From Tretioscincus oriximinensis (taxonomy: Eukaryota > Chordata > Lepidosauria > Squamata > Gymnophthalmidae), in assembly GCA_022410635.1 (NCBI GenBank), contig JAJVDF010000263.1, positions 193,997 to 257,996 of the forward strand: a stretch of 64,000 bases of DNA, in the 5' to 3' direction. Below, piece after piece: positions 1-11,790 of the stretch; within the stretch, counting starts at the first letter, position 1, and every line of letters begins with the position of its first letter. The notes below the pieces were generated by a model. It searched no databases and was not told the DNA's origin. It saw nothing but the letters and a program-made list of their open reading frames with translations. The translations under genes were made by a program, and so were the position numbers.

Positions 1-1165
1 ACTTGAAGACAATTGTATATTAAGTTTAATAAATGTTATACTATTACTGTATACGGTCTCACGGTGCCTGTTTCACTTTAGCCCACCAATATTTAACTAT
101 TCTTATTCTTTCTTTTTTTTGGCGGGGAGGGGCACTCTGGATGAAAAAGACAGTAAGATTTCAAACCACCAGGTAGCTTTGTCCCACAGTAATAGAGGTC
201 AGGAAATGACTTTCAACATTGTTCAATGAAAGATAAGAAAACACTCAACCTGTTATTGAACTGATAGGATATCCCAATCAAAGGAAATCACCCATAGTCC
301 CATTTCTCTATTTTAATACATATATCTCTACAAGTTCACTTTGTTCCAATTTTGTCTAATATTTGTCTTATTACAGCAAAATATTCCTTTACTTTTGATA
401 CTTACATTGATCTCACTCAAGTATTGAAGTTTGCTGGTACAGAATGTTCCTTTTATGTTAGATGAGATACTTAACGTTTCCAAAGAGGAGACTTATTTTA
501 AATCATTACCTCTGATTTGTGCATATGTGGAAATAAACCTAAATCTATCAACTTCCTAAACTGCACTCCTGGTACTTTTATATCCTTTTTTTCCACCTGA
601 AAGAGTGAGATTCTGAGTTACATACTCTCTTATTGAGGACTAGACTGCATCAGTCCAAATTCAAAATCTATCATGAGGCTGCAGAGTAAGCAGTTAAACA
701 TGGTGGAGCCATTCTGTCTCAATAGCGTGTGGGAGCAATTCAAATAATGCATTTTATTGATCTTATAGCTAAGATGTATAGAAGGTGGAAACCCTGCTTC
801 TCTGTTCGGAAGTCAAAATCATTTATTTTTACGGCTTCTTGGTGTAAATGCAAAATTAAATAGAAATGTGTCTTTGGCACCATCAGATGAAATTTACAGT
901 GCTTCTGTGAGGTCGATTGCAGAACCTTCCTTTTTTGTTTTTCTTCACAGTGCACCAAAGATTTTATAAATCCAAAGGAAAAAAATCTAATTTTCAATGT
1001 ATCTTGAAAGATATGTATTGTAATCCGTATTTCCTGATCTTTTGTTAAGTTCCGTACCATCCCAATAGCTTTTTTAAAAAATATTTTGTCCTGTTGTGTG
1101 TCTTTGTCATTTAGAATAACCTTGTAACTCCAGTAAATTCATTATTGTTTTCGTAACTTGAAAAA
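1..1165. other. no recognised feature
   Basis: AT-rich single-copy-looking DNA. A 106-residue open frame on the minus strand (740-1060) has no recognisable motif, signal or domain and is best taken as chance. Confidence 0.5.
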
Positions 1166-1508
1166 GGGCAGGTGCACACCATCACTTAAAAAAACCACTA
1201 CAATGCCATAATCTGGAATAAATCCATCGCATGTCTGTGCACACCAAACATGTATATTCTGTGACCAATGGCCCAGTTGCTCATTATCTCATTGTAGTGC
1301 AGTCTGAGAAATTGTTGTTACTTGCAACAACCAATAGGAACAACTGCTGTGATCTTGATTGTTTTATCATCTCTGGTCTTTGTGCACTTGCATACAGTTG
1401 CAGGAACACGGGGGTTCTTGCCTGAATATCTGAGCAATCATTTATTCTTGGAGAAAAAGACATTTATTGTGGGTTGACTACTGAAAAACACTGAAAAAGA
1501 CATCCTGA
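1166..1508 (-). mobile_element. T3-family DNA element, partial copy
   Basis: Starts with a GGGCAGGTGCACACC-type end, followed by a degraded form of the family's 'TATATTCCGGAATATA' block and by internal sequence shared with the copy near 46.2 kb (both read 'TGTATATTCTGTGACCAATG'). The other terminus, normally GTGCACGCAGCC-like, is not visible, so the copy is truncated or eroded near 1505. No coding capacity; the 64-residue frame at 1231-1425 is an accident of the repeat. Confidence 0.6.
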
Positions 1509-1920
1509 TCTGAAACCCCTCTCTGACTCACAATCTTGTGCCTTTCTTGCTACAGTAAGATCAGAGGCTTTAGTGTAGTCACCAATGGCTTTTTTTTAAT
1601 TAATTTATACAGGAAAAAGAAGTGGTAGTCAGTTAAATCCCACTTGCAGCCTTCAAGTCTGGGACGATTTCAAAGGAAAACATTTTCCCTTAAAAAAATC
1701 ACCTGCCTGTTAATAAGGGCAGCAGAGTCGATGGCAGAAGTAGTAGAGATCAGGTAATCAAAATATAGGGCTTATAAAAGGGCTTCACAGGGGACGTAGG
1801 AAAATTCACAGACAGTTCTCTCCATACCTGCTGACAGTCAGTGATGACAGTGTAAGTTGTTGTTACTGTTATATATACAGAAATAACACTATAAAAGGCA
1901 GCTGTATGGATGCACCCCTG
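1509..1920. other. no recognised feature
   Basis: AT-rich sequence with A- and T-runs; no repeat family recognised. Confidence 0.4.
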
Positions 1921-1921
1921 T

Positions 1922-2192
1922 GTGAGTGCACGAATGGTGCAGTCACTAAGGAGATGGGTTCTGAAGCCCTGTGTTGGACATGGGGAGGGGTGAGCACCTT
2001 CTACTAGCCAACCCAGCTATTCAAAAGCAAGAATTGCAAGAATTTGCAACTGATTGCAACTAGATAAATGGGGACTAACACAACCTTGTGGGGAAGATAG
2101 AATGTAAGCATTTGGGCAAAAAATAACTTTGTAAGCTGCTTTAAATCCCTTTGGGTGAGAAAAGCAGTGTATAAAATCTTAGTTCTTCTTCA
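1922..2192 (+). mobile_element. tRNA-derived SINE, Sauria-like, internally deleted
   Basis: Shares its body ('GGGGAGGGGTGAGCACCTTC', 'CCAACCCAGCTATTC') and its 3' tail ('TGGGTGAGAAAAGC' then 'GTATAAAATCTTAGTTCTTC') with the fuller copies at 18.2 kb (plus) and at 27 and 31.2 kb (minus). The 5' tRNA-like part is shortened. The tail resembles the Bov-B-type 3' end known from squamate Sauria SINEs, which would make it a passenger of a Bov-B LINE; that assignment is from memory of the family, not from a search. Confidence 0.7.
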
Positions 2193-3274
2193 GTGGACAT
2201 CTGTTCCTTTGAAGATCCCACAGTAGATGGATCTCAATTTTCCTTTTTAAATAGAAAATGATCTTGTCCCAGTGTGTCTTTCATTATCCTTTGTGAAGAG
2301 CTATGCAACACACTCACATCTTTGGTTCCTAGTACTTCCCCTGTCATTCACACAAACCAAAAGTCACTGGTAAAGTTAGGAGTGAATGCTTAGAAACTAT
2401 TGACATTGTTATTTAGTGAATGATATTAACTTAAAAAGATCTAAATGTCACTGAAGTTTTTCATCTTGACTTTAGAGCTGCTTTGCAAGTTATTCCAAAA
2501 AAGTTAGCTGCTTTCTTTTTTTACAGTAAGTTAAATTCTAACATCGTTTAGAATTTGTTTTGCACTTTCATTTTAAAACAGTTTCTCCATAATTTTTTCA
2601 GCAAGCAATATTTCTACAAAATAGACATATTTTTAATTACATACTTTTTACATATAGACATATATAATGCCAAAAATATGCTGAAATAGCAAAAGAAGCA
2701 GTTCTTTAGCTCATGGCCACAGTCCAGCAATTGATTTATTTAGATAGTTTATTAATTGCTTCTCAAAACTGCTTTTAACCATGTGCAGCAAATAATTAAG
2801 AAGCCACTGGAAATTATTTTAATGGTTTCCACTGCATTTTTAAAAGTTAATACTCTAAGATGCTACTTTTCTTAGCTCAGCTGAACATTGTTTTGACATC
2901 ATATTTCAGTGTATATGAACCTTTTGATACCATACTATATTAAATAATAATTTCATGGAAGCTTCCACATTGCACATAGTAATGTGCCTGCTGGAACGGG
3001 AATGCGCTAGTTCAAAACACTAATATGTTCCCTGGGAAATACCAATGTGCTTCGGAGACATGGTGCTAGGAAATACCAGTGTGCTTCTGGAACATGTCCC
3101 ACTTGACTTTTGATCCTACATCTAGTCTATCAAACATCTAATGCATACAAACCCCTATCTTATACTTCCGTACATTTATCTATCAACCTTCCACTTCTGA
3201 GCCAGCATAGAATACGGTCAACTGTAGCTGCCTTACGCTCTGTTTGGATGGAACATGAGTCAGATTTGGACATA
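2193..3274. other. no recognised feature
   Basis: AT-rich DNA. Two short phrases containing 'AAATACCA.TGTGCTTC' at about 3038-3095 form a small imperfect tandem duplication; nothing else stands out. Confidence 0.4.
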
Positions 3275-3276
3275 TA

Positions 3277-3485
3277 CAGGGTGCTTCCAAAATGTATACA
3301 CACTTTGAACTTCCATACGATGTACAGAATCAGTGGTGACTCGTACTCATTTGATATTTACGTTTTATTTACATTGGAGTTTAAGCTTTCTAATTTCCTG
3401 AAATTTAACCTTGTAGAACAATAGAACAGTAAATAATTTTTTTATGGAAGTTCACAGTGTGTATACATTTTTTTGAAGCACCCTG
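3277..3485. mobile_element. mariner-type MITE with TA target duplication
   Basis: The element is 209 bp, begins CAGGGTGCTTC and ends GAAGCACCCTG. Its inverted terminal repeats extend about 40 bp inwards through 'ATGTATACACACT..GAACTTCCAT'. It is flanked by TA on both sides (3275-3276 and 3486-3487), the insertion mark of Tc1/mariner elements. No transposase is encoded. A second, more diverged copy lies at about 24391-24613. Confidence 0.88.
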
Positions 3486-3489
3486 TATT

Positions 3490-4838
3490 TGCTGACTTGT
3501 AATTACCATTTCAAAGCATAGTGATCACTTTTCTGTTTTGAAAGCCATTCTGTCATATTCATAAACAGGTATCATGTGAAATATTGATGCAGTGTACGTT
3601 TATTGCAAGGTTAAAATAAATGATATATAAGGAGAAAATAAATTTTACAAGCTTCTAATAAGGAACAGCAGAACATTCAATTAATAGGGATTAAGGAACC
3701 TAGGCTGATTGTTATTGGATATCTCAAAATGCTTTATTAGGATGATAGAATAGACAATGTTGATGGTAAAACATTGGAAACAGTCTGCAGTGCCACATCA
3801 TTTGTTTACTGCTTTTGATATGCAGCTTGCTGGCAAGTTACAAACCATTAGGAAATTGTGTACCTACTTATATTTGATCTCTGCAAAAGTATGATTTTCA
3901 ACCTCAACAAATTTGAGAATACTAAAATATTTTATGTCAAAATCATAAGCATTCTCAGATTGTATTTGTTTTTGTGGGTGTGTGTGTTTGAGAAAAAACA
4001 AGAGAGAGAAAGAAAAATAAATTTCAAGATGGAGAGCATTATCTAATATCATCTTCATTGTTGATTGATTAATTATATTAATTAAACCTCAATTCAACAG
4101 GTATAGTGAAATTAAATTGTATTTAAGCACCATGAAAAGGGATAGACTATTTAAAAATAAATGTTATTTAAATGTAGTCTTTCCTACAAATATACCAGAT
4201 TTTGGTAGCTTGCCGTTGTCTTCTCTATTTTTTCTGTTTTCATTTAGATCCTAGGGGACGGTCTTGAGATCACTTCTATGAGATTAGATCAACAGCAGTG
4301 GATTAAGGATCAAAATGGTCAGGGCAATGAAAAAGGGACAAATCTTCAATTTTATGTTTTCCTTTAAAATACCTAAGTGACTTTTGATATAAAGTAGATT
4401 TAAGATGAAATCCAATATCTGAGGTTCATTGCTGGCTAACAATAATTAAACTTCAGGGCAGCAGAAAAGGAGAGACTTAGTCTTCTGTTAAATCACGTGT
4501 TGGCTCATTGTGGGCAAAATGTGATTGATTGGGATCTGTGGAGAAACTCTAGTTGGTACCCTCTCGTTGATCATCTCACATAAAATAAAAAGTAGCTTGA
4601 CAAAGAACAATTCTCAGAAAATGCTGAGAATTGTAACTCCTTTCTATGTTAAGGTAAATCAGTGAATTACAAAGTTCAAGGAATTGGCATCTGTGATCTT
4701 CAGTCATTAATTTGCATAATGGTGACAACCCTTTGTTTTCTCAGTTTGGGTAATCCTCTAATAATGTTTTAAGCAAAAGGTTCCTCTAACTCTTGCAACA
4801 CCTGTAGAAATATTATAAATAGAATACCATCTCCAGAG
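3490..4838. other. no recognised feature
   Basis: AT-rich sequence. Two opposed frames of about 62-64 residues at 3858-4058 overlap an A-rich/GA-rich run and look like chance. Confidence 0.45.
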
Positions 4839-4839
4839 T

Positions 4840-5757
4840 GATCTGTTGAAATTGGGTGAGTGGGGATCAAAGTGGCAAATGCACTTCAACTTAAGCAAGT
4901 GCAAAGTCATGAACATTGAAGCAAAGAACCCCAATTACATCTACCAACTGATGAGAACCAAGCTTTTTGTGACCGAGCAAGAAAACGATTTTGGGGTGCA
5001 GCAGAGTGCAGCAACCAGAGTGCAGCAGCAGCAAAAAAGACAAATTCCATGTTGGGGATAATTAAGAAAGGAATTGAAAACAAGTCAGCAAATGTTTTTT
5101 GCCTCTTTTTAAATCTGTGGTAAGGCCACATTTGGAATACTGTGTTCAGTTCTGGTCACCACATCTCAAGAGGGATATTGTGGAATTAGAGAAGGTGCAG
5201 AAAAGGGCAACAAGAATGATCGCACCTCCCTTATGAAGTCAGGCTTCAACATCTGGGCCTCTTCAGCCTCGAAAGGCGATGTTTGAGAGGTGATCTGATT
5301 GAAGTGTACAAAATAATGCATGGGATGGATAGGGTGAATATAAAAAAATACTTTCTCTATCACACAGCACTAGGACCAGAGGGCACTCCTTAAAACTGAG
5401 AAAAGTGAGAACAGACAAAGGAAAGTATTTTTTCACCCAGAGGGTCATTGGCCTGTGGAATTTACTTCCTGAAGAGGTTGTGGTAGCTAACAGCTTGGAT
5501 AACTTCAATTCAGGACTAGACAGGTTTATGGGCACCAAGGGTGTAAATGGGTAATAGGATGTATGTCTGGATGTTGCCTCCGGGATGGAGCAACAGGCAG
5601 GACTCCTAAAACACCATTTGCAGGGAGTCATGAACAGGTGCATATTTTGCTTTCCTCTGTTCGGACTACCCAGGTGCATCTGGTTGGCCTCTGTGTGAGA
5701 CAGAATGTTGGACTAGATGGGCTTTGGCCTGATCCAGTATGGCTCTTCTTATGTTTT
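4840..5757 (+). pseudogene. CR1 LINE 3' end (reverse-transcriptase C-terminus and 3' UTR)
   Basis: Fragments in several frames match the end of CR1-type reverse transcriptase as known in reptiles and birds: a stretch reading like '..QMHFNLSKCKVMN..' at about 4873-4912, then 'LRYCVQFW'-like and 'GLFSL'-like remnants between 5110 and 5290, with stops and frameshifts throughout. From about 5560 it enters the 3' UTR found in two other copies here ('GATGTTGCCTCCGGGATGGA', 'GACTAGATGGGC', 'CTCTTCTTATGTTTTT'). A CAG-rich expansion at 5000-5035 interrupts the coding remnant. It is 5'-truncated and dead. Confidence 0.85.
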
Positions 5758-5759
5758 TA

Positions 5760-6224
5760 TCTCTCTGTCCTTCATAGCTGTGTTTATTTGCAAAGTAATA
5801 GAAAAAGGAATGTGTGAAAGATTACTAGTCTTCACATGAGAGAACCAATAAATAAGAATTTTTTTAAAATTAAATACTGTGCAATTAAGCAAATTTGAAA
5901 TAAATGATTGACATACACATACACACACTCAAGTTCTTACCATCTGTTTGATGAAAACAAACAAAAATCTTTCTTCATAATCTTCAGAAGCTTCTATCAA
6001 CAAAAGTGTTAACAAATACCACTGTTCTAAATGAAGAGATAAACATCCATGGATATGTCAGTAAATTGCTAGACGTAGCTGAAATGTGTAAGTTGACATC
6101 TTTGATTATAAGGAAAAAAATGTTTCCCTTCTCATATATTAAAAGTTCTGTCTCAACTTTCTTTAAGGAAAAAAAAAGGCTATTGGCAGCATTTGAAGAT
6201 GAATATATTTTTACTAATTAGGCC
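5760..6224. other. no recognised feature
   Basis: AT-rich spacer between a CR1 copy and a MITE-G copy. Confidence 0.4.
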
Positions 6225-6225
6225 T

Positions 6226-6348
6226 CCACCGAGTCTTATTTTGGGTTAGATCTTGGTACAAAGCTTGGTCATCCACATACCACTTCCATGTAGATGGCTG
6301 GCTCCTATTCTAAGATAGAGCCCAGAATAAGGCTCAGTGGTGACAGGT
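6226..6348. mobile_element. MITE-G family foldback element
   Basis: The left side reads 'CTCCACCGAGTCTTATTTTG' and the right side is its complement in diverged form ('CCCAGAATAAGGCTCAGTGG'). The centre contains an inverted pair around 'CATCCACAT' and 'ATGTAGATG'. The same arrangement recurs at 23380-23535 and 51245-51395. Short, non-coding, symmetrical: a miniature inverted-repeat element of unknown superfamily. Confidence 0.65.
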
Positions 6349-6552
6349 CGCCATCTCTATACTCAAAAACAAAGCCCTGATTGAATCAGAAGAAATTGAC
6401 AGGCAACATTTTACTCTGGGATTAACTCAATATCTTTCCAGCTCCCATATCTTATACCTTATCTCTAATTTTATATTTCATGACATTAGATGGTGTTAGA
6501 AATGTCCTCAATCAGTTTGGAATTAACTTGGTTCAAATCAAAAGAATAATTT

Positions 6553-7652
6553 GGCTACATTCACACGATGAGCTAAAACCCGGAATAAAGTTATATTCCG
6601 GAATATAGCAAAGGCGTGTATGTTCACACCATGAAGCTATATTCCGGAATATACAATGGTGAATCTGTGCACATGTATACTTGAATTCTCATGATAAGCA
6701 GCCTGTTCTGCCGCATTGCTTTGGCTGTGCCCTCTTTCCAGCCAGCTGCGTGTCACAGGGGGGCTTTTCCTAAGCCCAGGCAGCCCTCCACTGCTGCCTG
6801 GAGACCAGCTCTTCAAAAGGAAGGGGAACATTGACTGATGTTCTGTCAACCTCCCCACCTCCTCCTCTTCCCCTCAGCTGAACCATTTGACAGTGGGCAA
6901 AGCCAATCTCCAGGAAATTCTGCTGAAGCTGCATTCTGCTGGCCCCATCCATATGGAACCAAAAGCAAGGGGAGGAAATTCTGCTAAAGCAGCCTCATTC
7001 TGCTGGCCCCATCCATACGGAGCCTAGTTCTGGGTAACATATAGGGACATTTTGACATGTGGATGGCAAAGCCCTGTCCCAAAATGTTACCTAGGCTCCG
7101 TATGGATGGGGCCAGCAGAATGCGGCTGCTTCAGCAGAATTTCCTCTGCCTGCTTTTGGCTCCGTATGGATGGGGCCAGCAGATCACAGCCGTTTCTGCC
7201 TCCTATCGCTTCAGCAGAATTTCNTGGAGATCAGCTCTGCCCACTGTTAAATGGTTCGGTTGAGGGGAGGAGGAGCAGGTGGGGAAGTCTGTTGTTGTTC
7301 CCCTTCCTTTTGCAGAGCCAATCTCGAGGCAGTAGAGGAGGGCTGCCTGGGCTTAGGAAAAGGCAGGCAGGTTTCCCCTCCGTCATCTCTCCCCTCCATC
7401 ATCTCTCCCCTCCGGTCTCTTGCACTAATAATGTTCACATGGGAGAGGAAGGGAATTGGCTACGAGATGTCGGAGGTTGGCTGAGAGATTTCGGACATTC
7501 TCCGCAATTATTCCTGATTATCCCAGCGATAGTTTATTGTGGGATAAATGGTGTTTATTGCAGAAGAACTGCTGAAGCACACTTAACACGTGTGACCCAA
7601 CCTTCCTCATGTTGCTACAACTGAGGCATAAAATAGCAGTGTGAACGCAGCC
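6553..7652 (-). mobile_element. T3-family element, long foldback copy
   Basis: The copy is 1100 bp, begins GGCTACATTCACAC and ends GTGTGAACGCAGCC (14-bp inverted ends), and is flanked by TTT on both sides (6550-6552, 7653-7655). Near the left end are two copies of the palindrome TATATTCCGGAATATA. The interior is a large nested inverted repeat (see separate entry). The right part carries family sequence such as 'TAGTTTATTGTGGGATAAAT'. The 190-residue frame at 7052-7624 runs through inverted repeats and is not a gene. No transposase is present, so it must have moved with enzyme from elsewhere. Confidence 0.8.
6763..7362. repeat. nested inverted repeat inside the T3 copy
   Basis: The outer arms 6763-6929 and 7208-7362 are reverse complements over about 155-165 bp at high identity ('CCTAAGCCCAGGCAGCCCTC' on the left pairs with its complement on the right). 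Inside them a 20-bp pair built on GGCCCCATCCATA sits at 6941-6960 and 7158-7177, and a third pair of arms lies at about 6966-7044 and 7076-7155. Three foldbacks are therefore stacked one within another. Confidence 0.85.
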
Positions 7653-7655
7653 TTT

Positions 7656-8238
7656 GTCATAGTTTGCATTAACTGAATTCTTCCCCATTTGAAAGGCAAT
7701 GATTCAAATTGAAATGAACCAGGATGTGTTCATGGACTATATACAACAATCCAAACAAAGACCAATACAACACAATTCAAATTTCAATCAAACTGGACCA
7801 TAATTTTAGAGTTTGTTCACATCTTTTTAATAGTGTGATTTTTTGAAAAAAAAATTTTGTTTTAAATAGATGTTTTGTTGTTTCAAAAATGTATTTTGAA
7901 ATATGGAATGTTGTTTGTTTTTCTCTTTCATTTTCAGAGATTTTTAGGAGATGGAAAAAGAACCCTTGCAATAAAATATGCCTTATCATTGTTCCTCCTC
8001 CCAAACTGCATCTTCTGTTTCTTTAATGTTCTGGATTCCCTTCAGGACAATGGGTAAACGTTATGGTGTTATATGAGAAAAACACACTATGGGGTTTGCT
8101 GAGGAAACAGTACCAAATTGCAATTGGGGAAATGACTGAAAAAATAATTTGGAATGGAGATTGTCATTGCATAGCATAGTTCAGTTAGAGTGTTATTGAT
8201 TTTCCACAGGAAAAGCTTGTGGCACACATATTGATTCT
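7656..8238. other. no recognised feature
   Basis: AT-rich DNA with runs of T and A near 7840-7865; no repeat or coding match recognised. Confidence 0.45.
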
Positions 8239-8294
8239 GTTGCCATAGAGGGAAGAGAAGAGAGACCACACATTTGTCAATTGAACATAAATAG

Positions 8295-8300
8295 TTTATT
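8295..8300 (-). promoter_or_regulatory. candidate poly(A) signal of R element
   Basis: AATAAA on the minus strand, about 55 bases before the element's 3' edge. The equivalent hexamer is present in the other three R copies, which makes it unlikely to be accidental. Confidence 0.5.
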
Positions 8301-9779
8301 AACTTATTAACAATAGCCAAAAACCATAACGCCAACGCATAGCATTAACACAACCCAAAATCTAACATTCAGCATTAACAAGTGCTTGCTTACAAAAAAA
8401 TTAACCAGAAGTGGAGAGAATTAGGCCATGGCTTGAGTAGGCGTGTGGCAGGTGCAGCAGCTTTGCAGTCAACCCAGGTCAGCCACCCGGCCTGACCTGC
8501 AACCAGTTGGACCATGCACCATGATGTGGCTCCGCTCAGTGTAGCAGCCCATGTCATTCCAGCTGCCCAGCTTAGGCCTTGCCAGTAGACCCTATGGACC
8601 ATGCCCCATGATGTAGGTCCTGGGCTGCCCCCTCCCAACAGGTCAGTGCCTCCCCCCCCCCGGTCTAGGCATCTGAGCTGTCCAGCAGCACAACCGACCC
8701 ACCCATTCTGTGAGTCCTCACCAGAGGATCAAAAAGGCTTGTGAGGGCCTTCAAGAATCCATCCTGTGTACAGCCCACCTCAATGTCTCCAAAACCTGCA
8801 TTCAACCTACCCATCCCCAAAGGTAGGCACACAAGTTTAGAACCCTTTTAAGAAGGGCCCCCAAGCTATGCGGTAGTCATGGGGATCCCTTTCTCCAGGT
8901 TTTCTTGACTCCTCTCGACCCGCCAAGATGTGCTCCACCACTAGAGCATTCCTGCCCTCCTCCAGACACCTCCTACTATACCAACCAGAAATTCAAGAAG
9001 CAGAATTTCTTGAATTTTCTCCAGCCATGCCTGCTCTCCAACCAGTGGCATACGGAGATGGCCATATGCCACATGTCACAATGCCACACAAACTGCCTGG
9101 ACTACTCTCCCGACCAGCCATGGAGCTTATACTCCTCTTAAATATTTGTATGTCAAGGGTCAAAGAGACACAATGGAGTAGCACCAGATGACAAACCATA
9201 GAAGGCCATTCCCACGCATCACTCATCAATGCTCCATGTCACATGCAGAGGTGTTCTTCTCCCTTGAGGCTCAGAGAAAAAAGACAGTCATATTTCATAG
9301 GCCGTGACCTATGTAAGCGGATTTGCCAATGAAGGATATTTGAAAATAGGTCCAAATATACACAGATAATGTAACTATTATCAATAAAGCATTCTTAATT
9401 GGCCCCATAAATGGTCCAATCAAATTCACAGAGCCAGACCCTGCTGGCCCATTGGCAACCTGTCTGGACTTCTAAGGCTGTTCAAGCATCATAGAGGACG
9501 GCCCTCCCAATGGGCCAAAAGCTGGATCCAGCTCGACAACAGGACTCATCAGAGTCCTAAATGACGGTAACTCTGCCTCCATACCCATGTGTCTGAAAGC
9601 ATATACCAGCATGAAGCAAAGACTTACCATTATAACGCTGCCTTTCGCCTTCAAGTATACCAGCATATCAACCACCAGGAGGCAAAGGTCATTGTGTCCT
9701 GCTGTATTTAAACCAGGTACAACTATAGGCAACTTGTCATTTTATGGTGCACAGGTTTATTGTTATTACTCAAATGCCC

Positions 9780-10545
9780 AAATTAACAGCCCAAGCTCTA
9801 TAATTCAGTGATAATTAATGCCAAAGAACAATATTTTTTGATGACCAAGCATTATGAATCAGTGGCACCTTATTGCACCAGGCCTGTCATATCATAGGTG
9901 AATATTCTACTGCAAAGTATTTAATGCCAAAGGAACGTATTCTTTAATGTCCAAACCTTATGATTCAGTGGCATTTAAAGCCAAAGTAAAGTATTCATAA
10001 CTGCCCACACATTATGATTCGGTGGCATTCATATTGCACTAGACCTGTGATATCATAGATAACTATGTTGCTGCAAATCATTCACTGCCAAAGGAAAATA
10101 TTCTTTATTGGGTAAGCATTTGACTCAGCGGCAATTCTTATTGCACCTGACCTGTAATGCTATAGGTGAATATTTTAGTGCAGGTCATTCACTGCACAAG
10201 AAAATATTCTTTAATGGCCAAGTATTATGATTCAGTGTCAATCTTATTGCACCAGACCTTTAATGCAACAGGTAAATATTTTATTGCAAAGCATTTAAGG
10301 CCACAAAAATATTCTTTAATCTAGACCTGTAATGCCACAGGTAAATATTTTCCAATATTTTATTGCAACACATTGTAAATCTGAAGAAAACTATGCCTTA
10401 ATGGGCAAGCTTTAAAATTCATTGCCAATCATATTGCACCAGAACTGTAAGGCCATAGGTAATTATTATAGTGCAAAGATTTAATGCCAAAGGGAATATG
10501 CTTCAATGGTCAAATATTATGATTCCATGGCAATTTTATTGCAAG
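9780..10545. repeat. tandem array A, about 107-bp unit
   Basis: About seven diverged units, each with a 'TGATTCAGTGGCA' start, 'TTATTGCACCAGACCTGTAAT', 'ATAGGTGAATATTTTA', 'ATTTAATGCCAAAGG' and 'ATATTCTTTAATGGCCAAG'. Starts are visible near 9855, 9961, 10015, 10122, 10229 and 10519, with the unit at 9961 halved. It lies within the R element. Confidence 0.8.
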
Positions 10546-10719
10546 GGAAAAATTGCACCCTGTAAGGAACTAGAGGTTCCACAGCTGCAGCTATGTTATG
10601 AATTGTAAGGAAGAGAGGTTTAACAGCTGTAGCTGTGTTACAGATCCCAGGCAATGTTCAATAAGGCAGCGGTGCCTAGATGCCTGCCCTATATCCGCAG
10701 GAGCGCCATTGCACAGCAT

Positions 10720-11790
10720 AAAGTAGACCAAGATGATAACTAAAGTAAAGGCACTAAATACATCTGCCCACCTATTGGGTAAGCGTCTGCCCACCATATG
10801 GGCAAGGTACCATACTTATGACCCAGCAGCAGCTTTTTGTTATTGTCCTAGAACTGTGGCGACAAAGGTAAATATTTTTATCATAGAGCATTCCTGCTAT
10901 AATGCTCAGATGCACCTACAGGAGGCCCGGGTGCTAAAGGGGAAAAACACAAAGGTACTCGGTGCCTGCCATATAATGCACAGCAGAACATTATAATGTG
11001 CTCAGGCAATGGAAAGGAAATGGCAAAGGCTCTTTATATGCCTGCTATATACTGCACTAACAAAGCTGAGAAGAGTGGGGTTGGTGTTGTATACTAAATT
11101 GAGAGAAATACCAACAAATGTTCACAGCAAGACAACAAACTTGCCAAAATGCAAAAAAAANCAAAAAACAAAATTGAGTTATACTATTGGTATAAACTAC
11201 ATGCCCATTCTACATATGAACAACTGAGTATAAATAATTTTTTTACCCAGGGTATTATATACTTCATTACAGAATAAGAGTAACAATCAAAAAACAAAAA
11301 TATAGGGCTATCCCATTCCCAAATAGACCTGGGATTTTTCTCTGTGGCTTCTTCTGGCCCTTTCAAATATTTTTGTAACTTCAAGGATCCTTGAGACCGA
11401 ACAGAAAGAGAGTACATACTTCAAGCTTTTGTTGTATGCGTCTTCAATAGGGATAATGGGCAGGAAAGGCAGCGGACTTTAAGTGCTTGCCATATACTAA
11501 ACAAGAAGTCTTATAACAGACTCAGATGATGAGATGTAACCAGCAAAGGCACTTTTGTTGCCTGCCCAGTGCTGCACAGACAGCTCCTAACCAACCTAGA
11601 TAATAGGAAGGAACAGGCAAATGCACTACAGATGGCTGCCATACACTACCCAAGGTACTTTACTAGATACTCAAGTAATAGGAAGGCCAATGCAAAGGCA
11701 CCTTGGCTGTCTGCCCTATGATACAATAGGAATGAAAAAGCAAAGACACTTTTGATGCCTGCAAGGCACTGTACCACAGACTCAATATTA
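10720..11790. repeat. tandem array B, about 75-bp unit, interrupted
   Basis: Units share 'CAAAGGCAC', 'GCCTGCCATATACTGCAC' and 'AGACTCAGATAATAGG', seen near 10957, 11024, 11467, 11544, 11618, 11693 and 11741. About 400 bp (11060-11460) between the second and third is not clearly repetitive. It lies between arrays A and C in the same element. Confidence 0.65.

Noticed and set aside
740..1060. A 106-residue minus-strand frame
   Set aside because: No motif, no neighbours, AT-driven composition.
5563..5817. Open frames in the CR1 3' UTR (also at 19408-19722)
   Set aside because: Similar frames appear in CR1 tails because the untranslated tail is conserved as a repeat, not as protein.
7052..7624. 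A 190-residue plus-strand open frame
   Set aside because: It runs through the inverted repeats of a T3 element, repeats the same peptide phrase where the DNA repeats, and has no domain.
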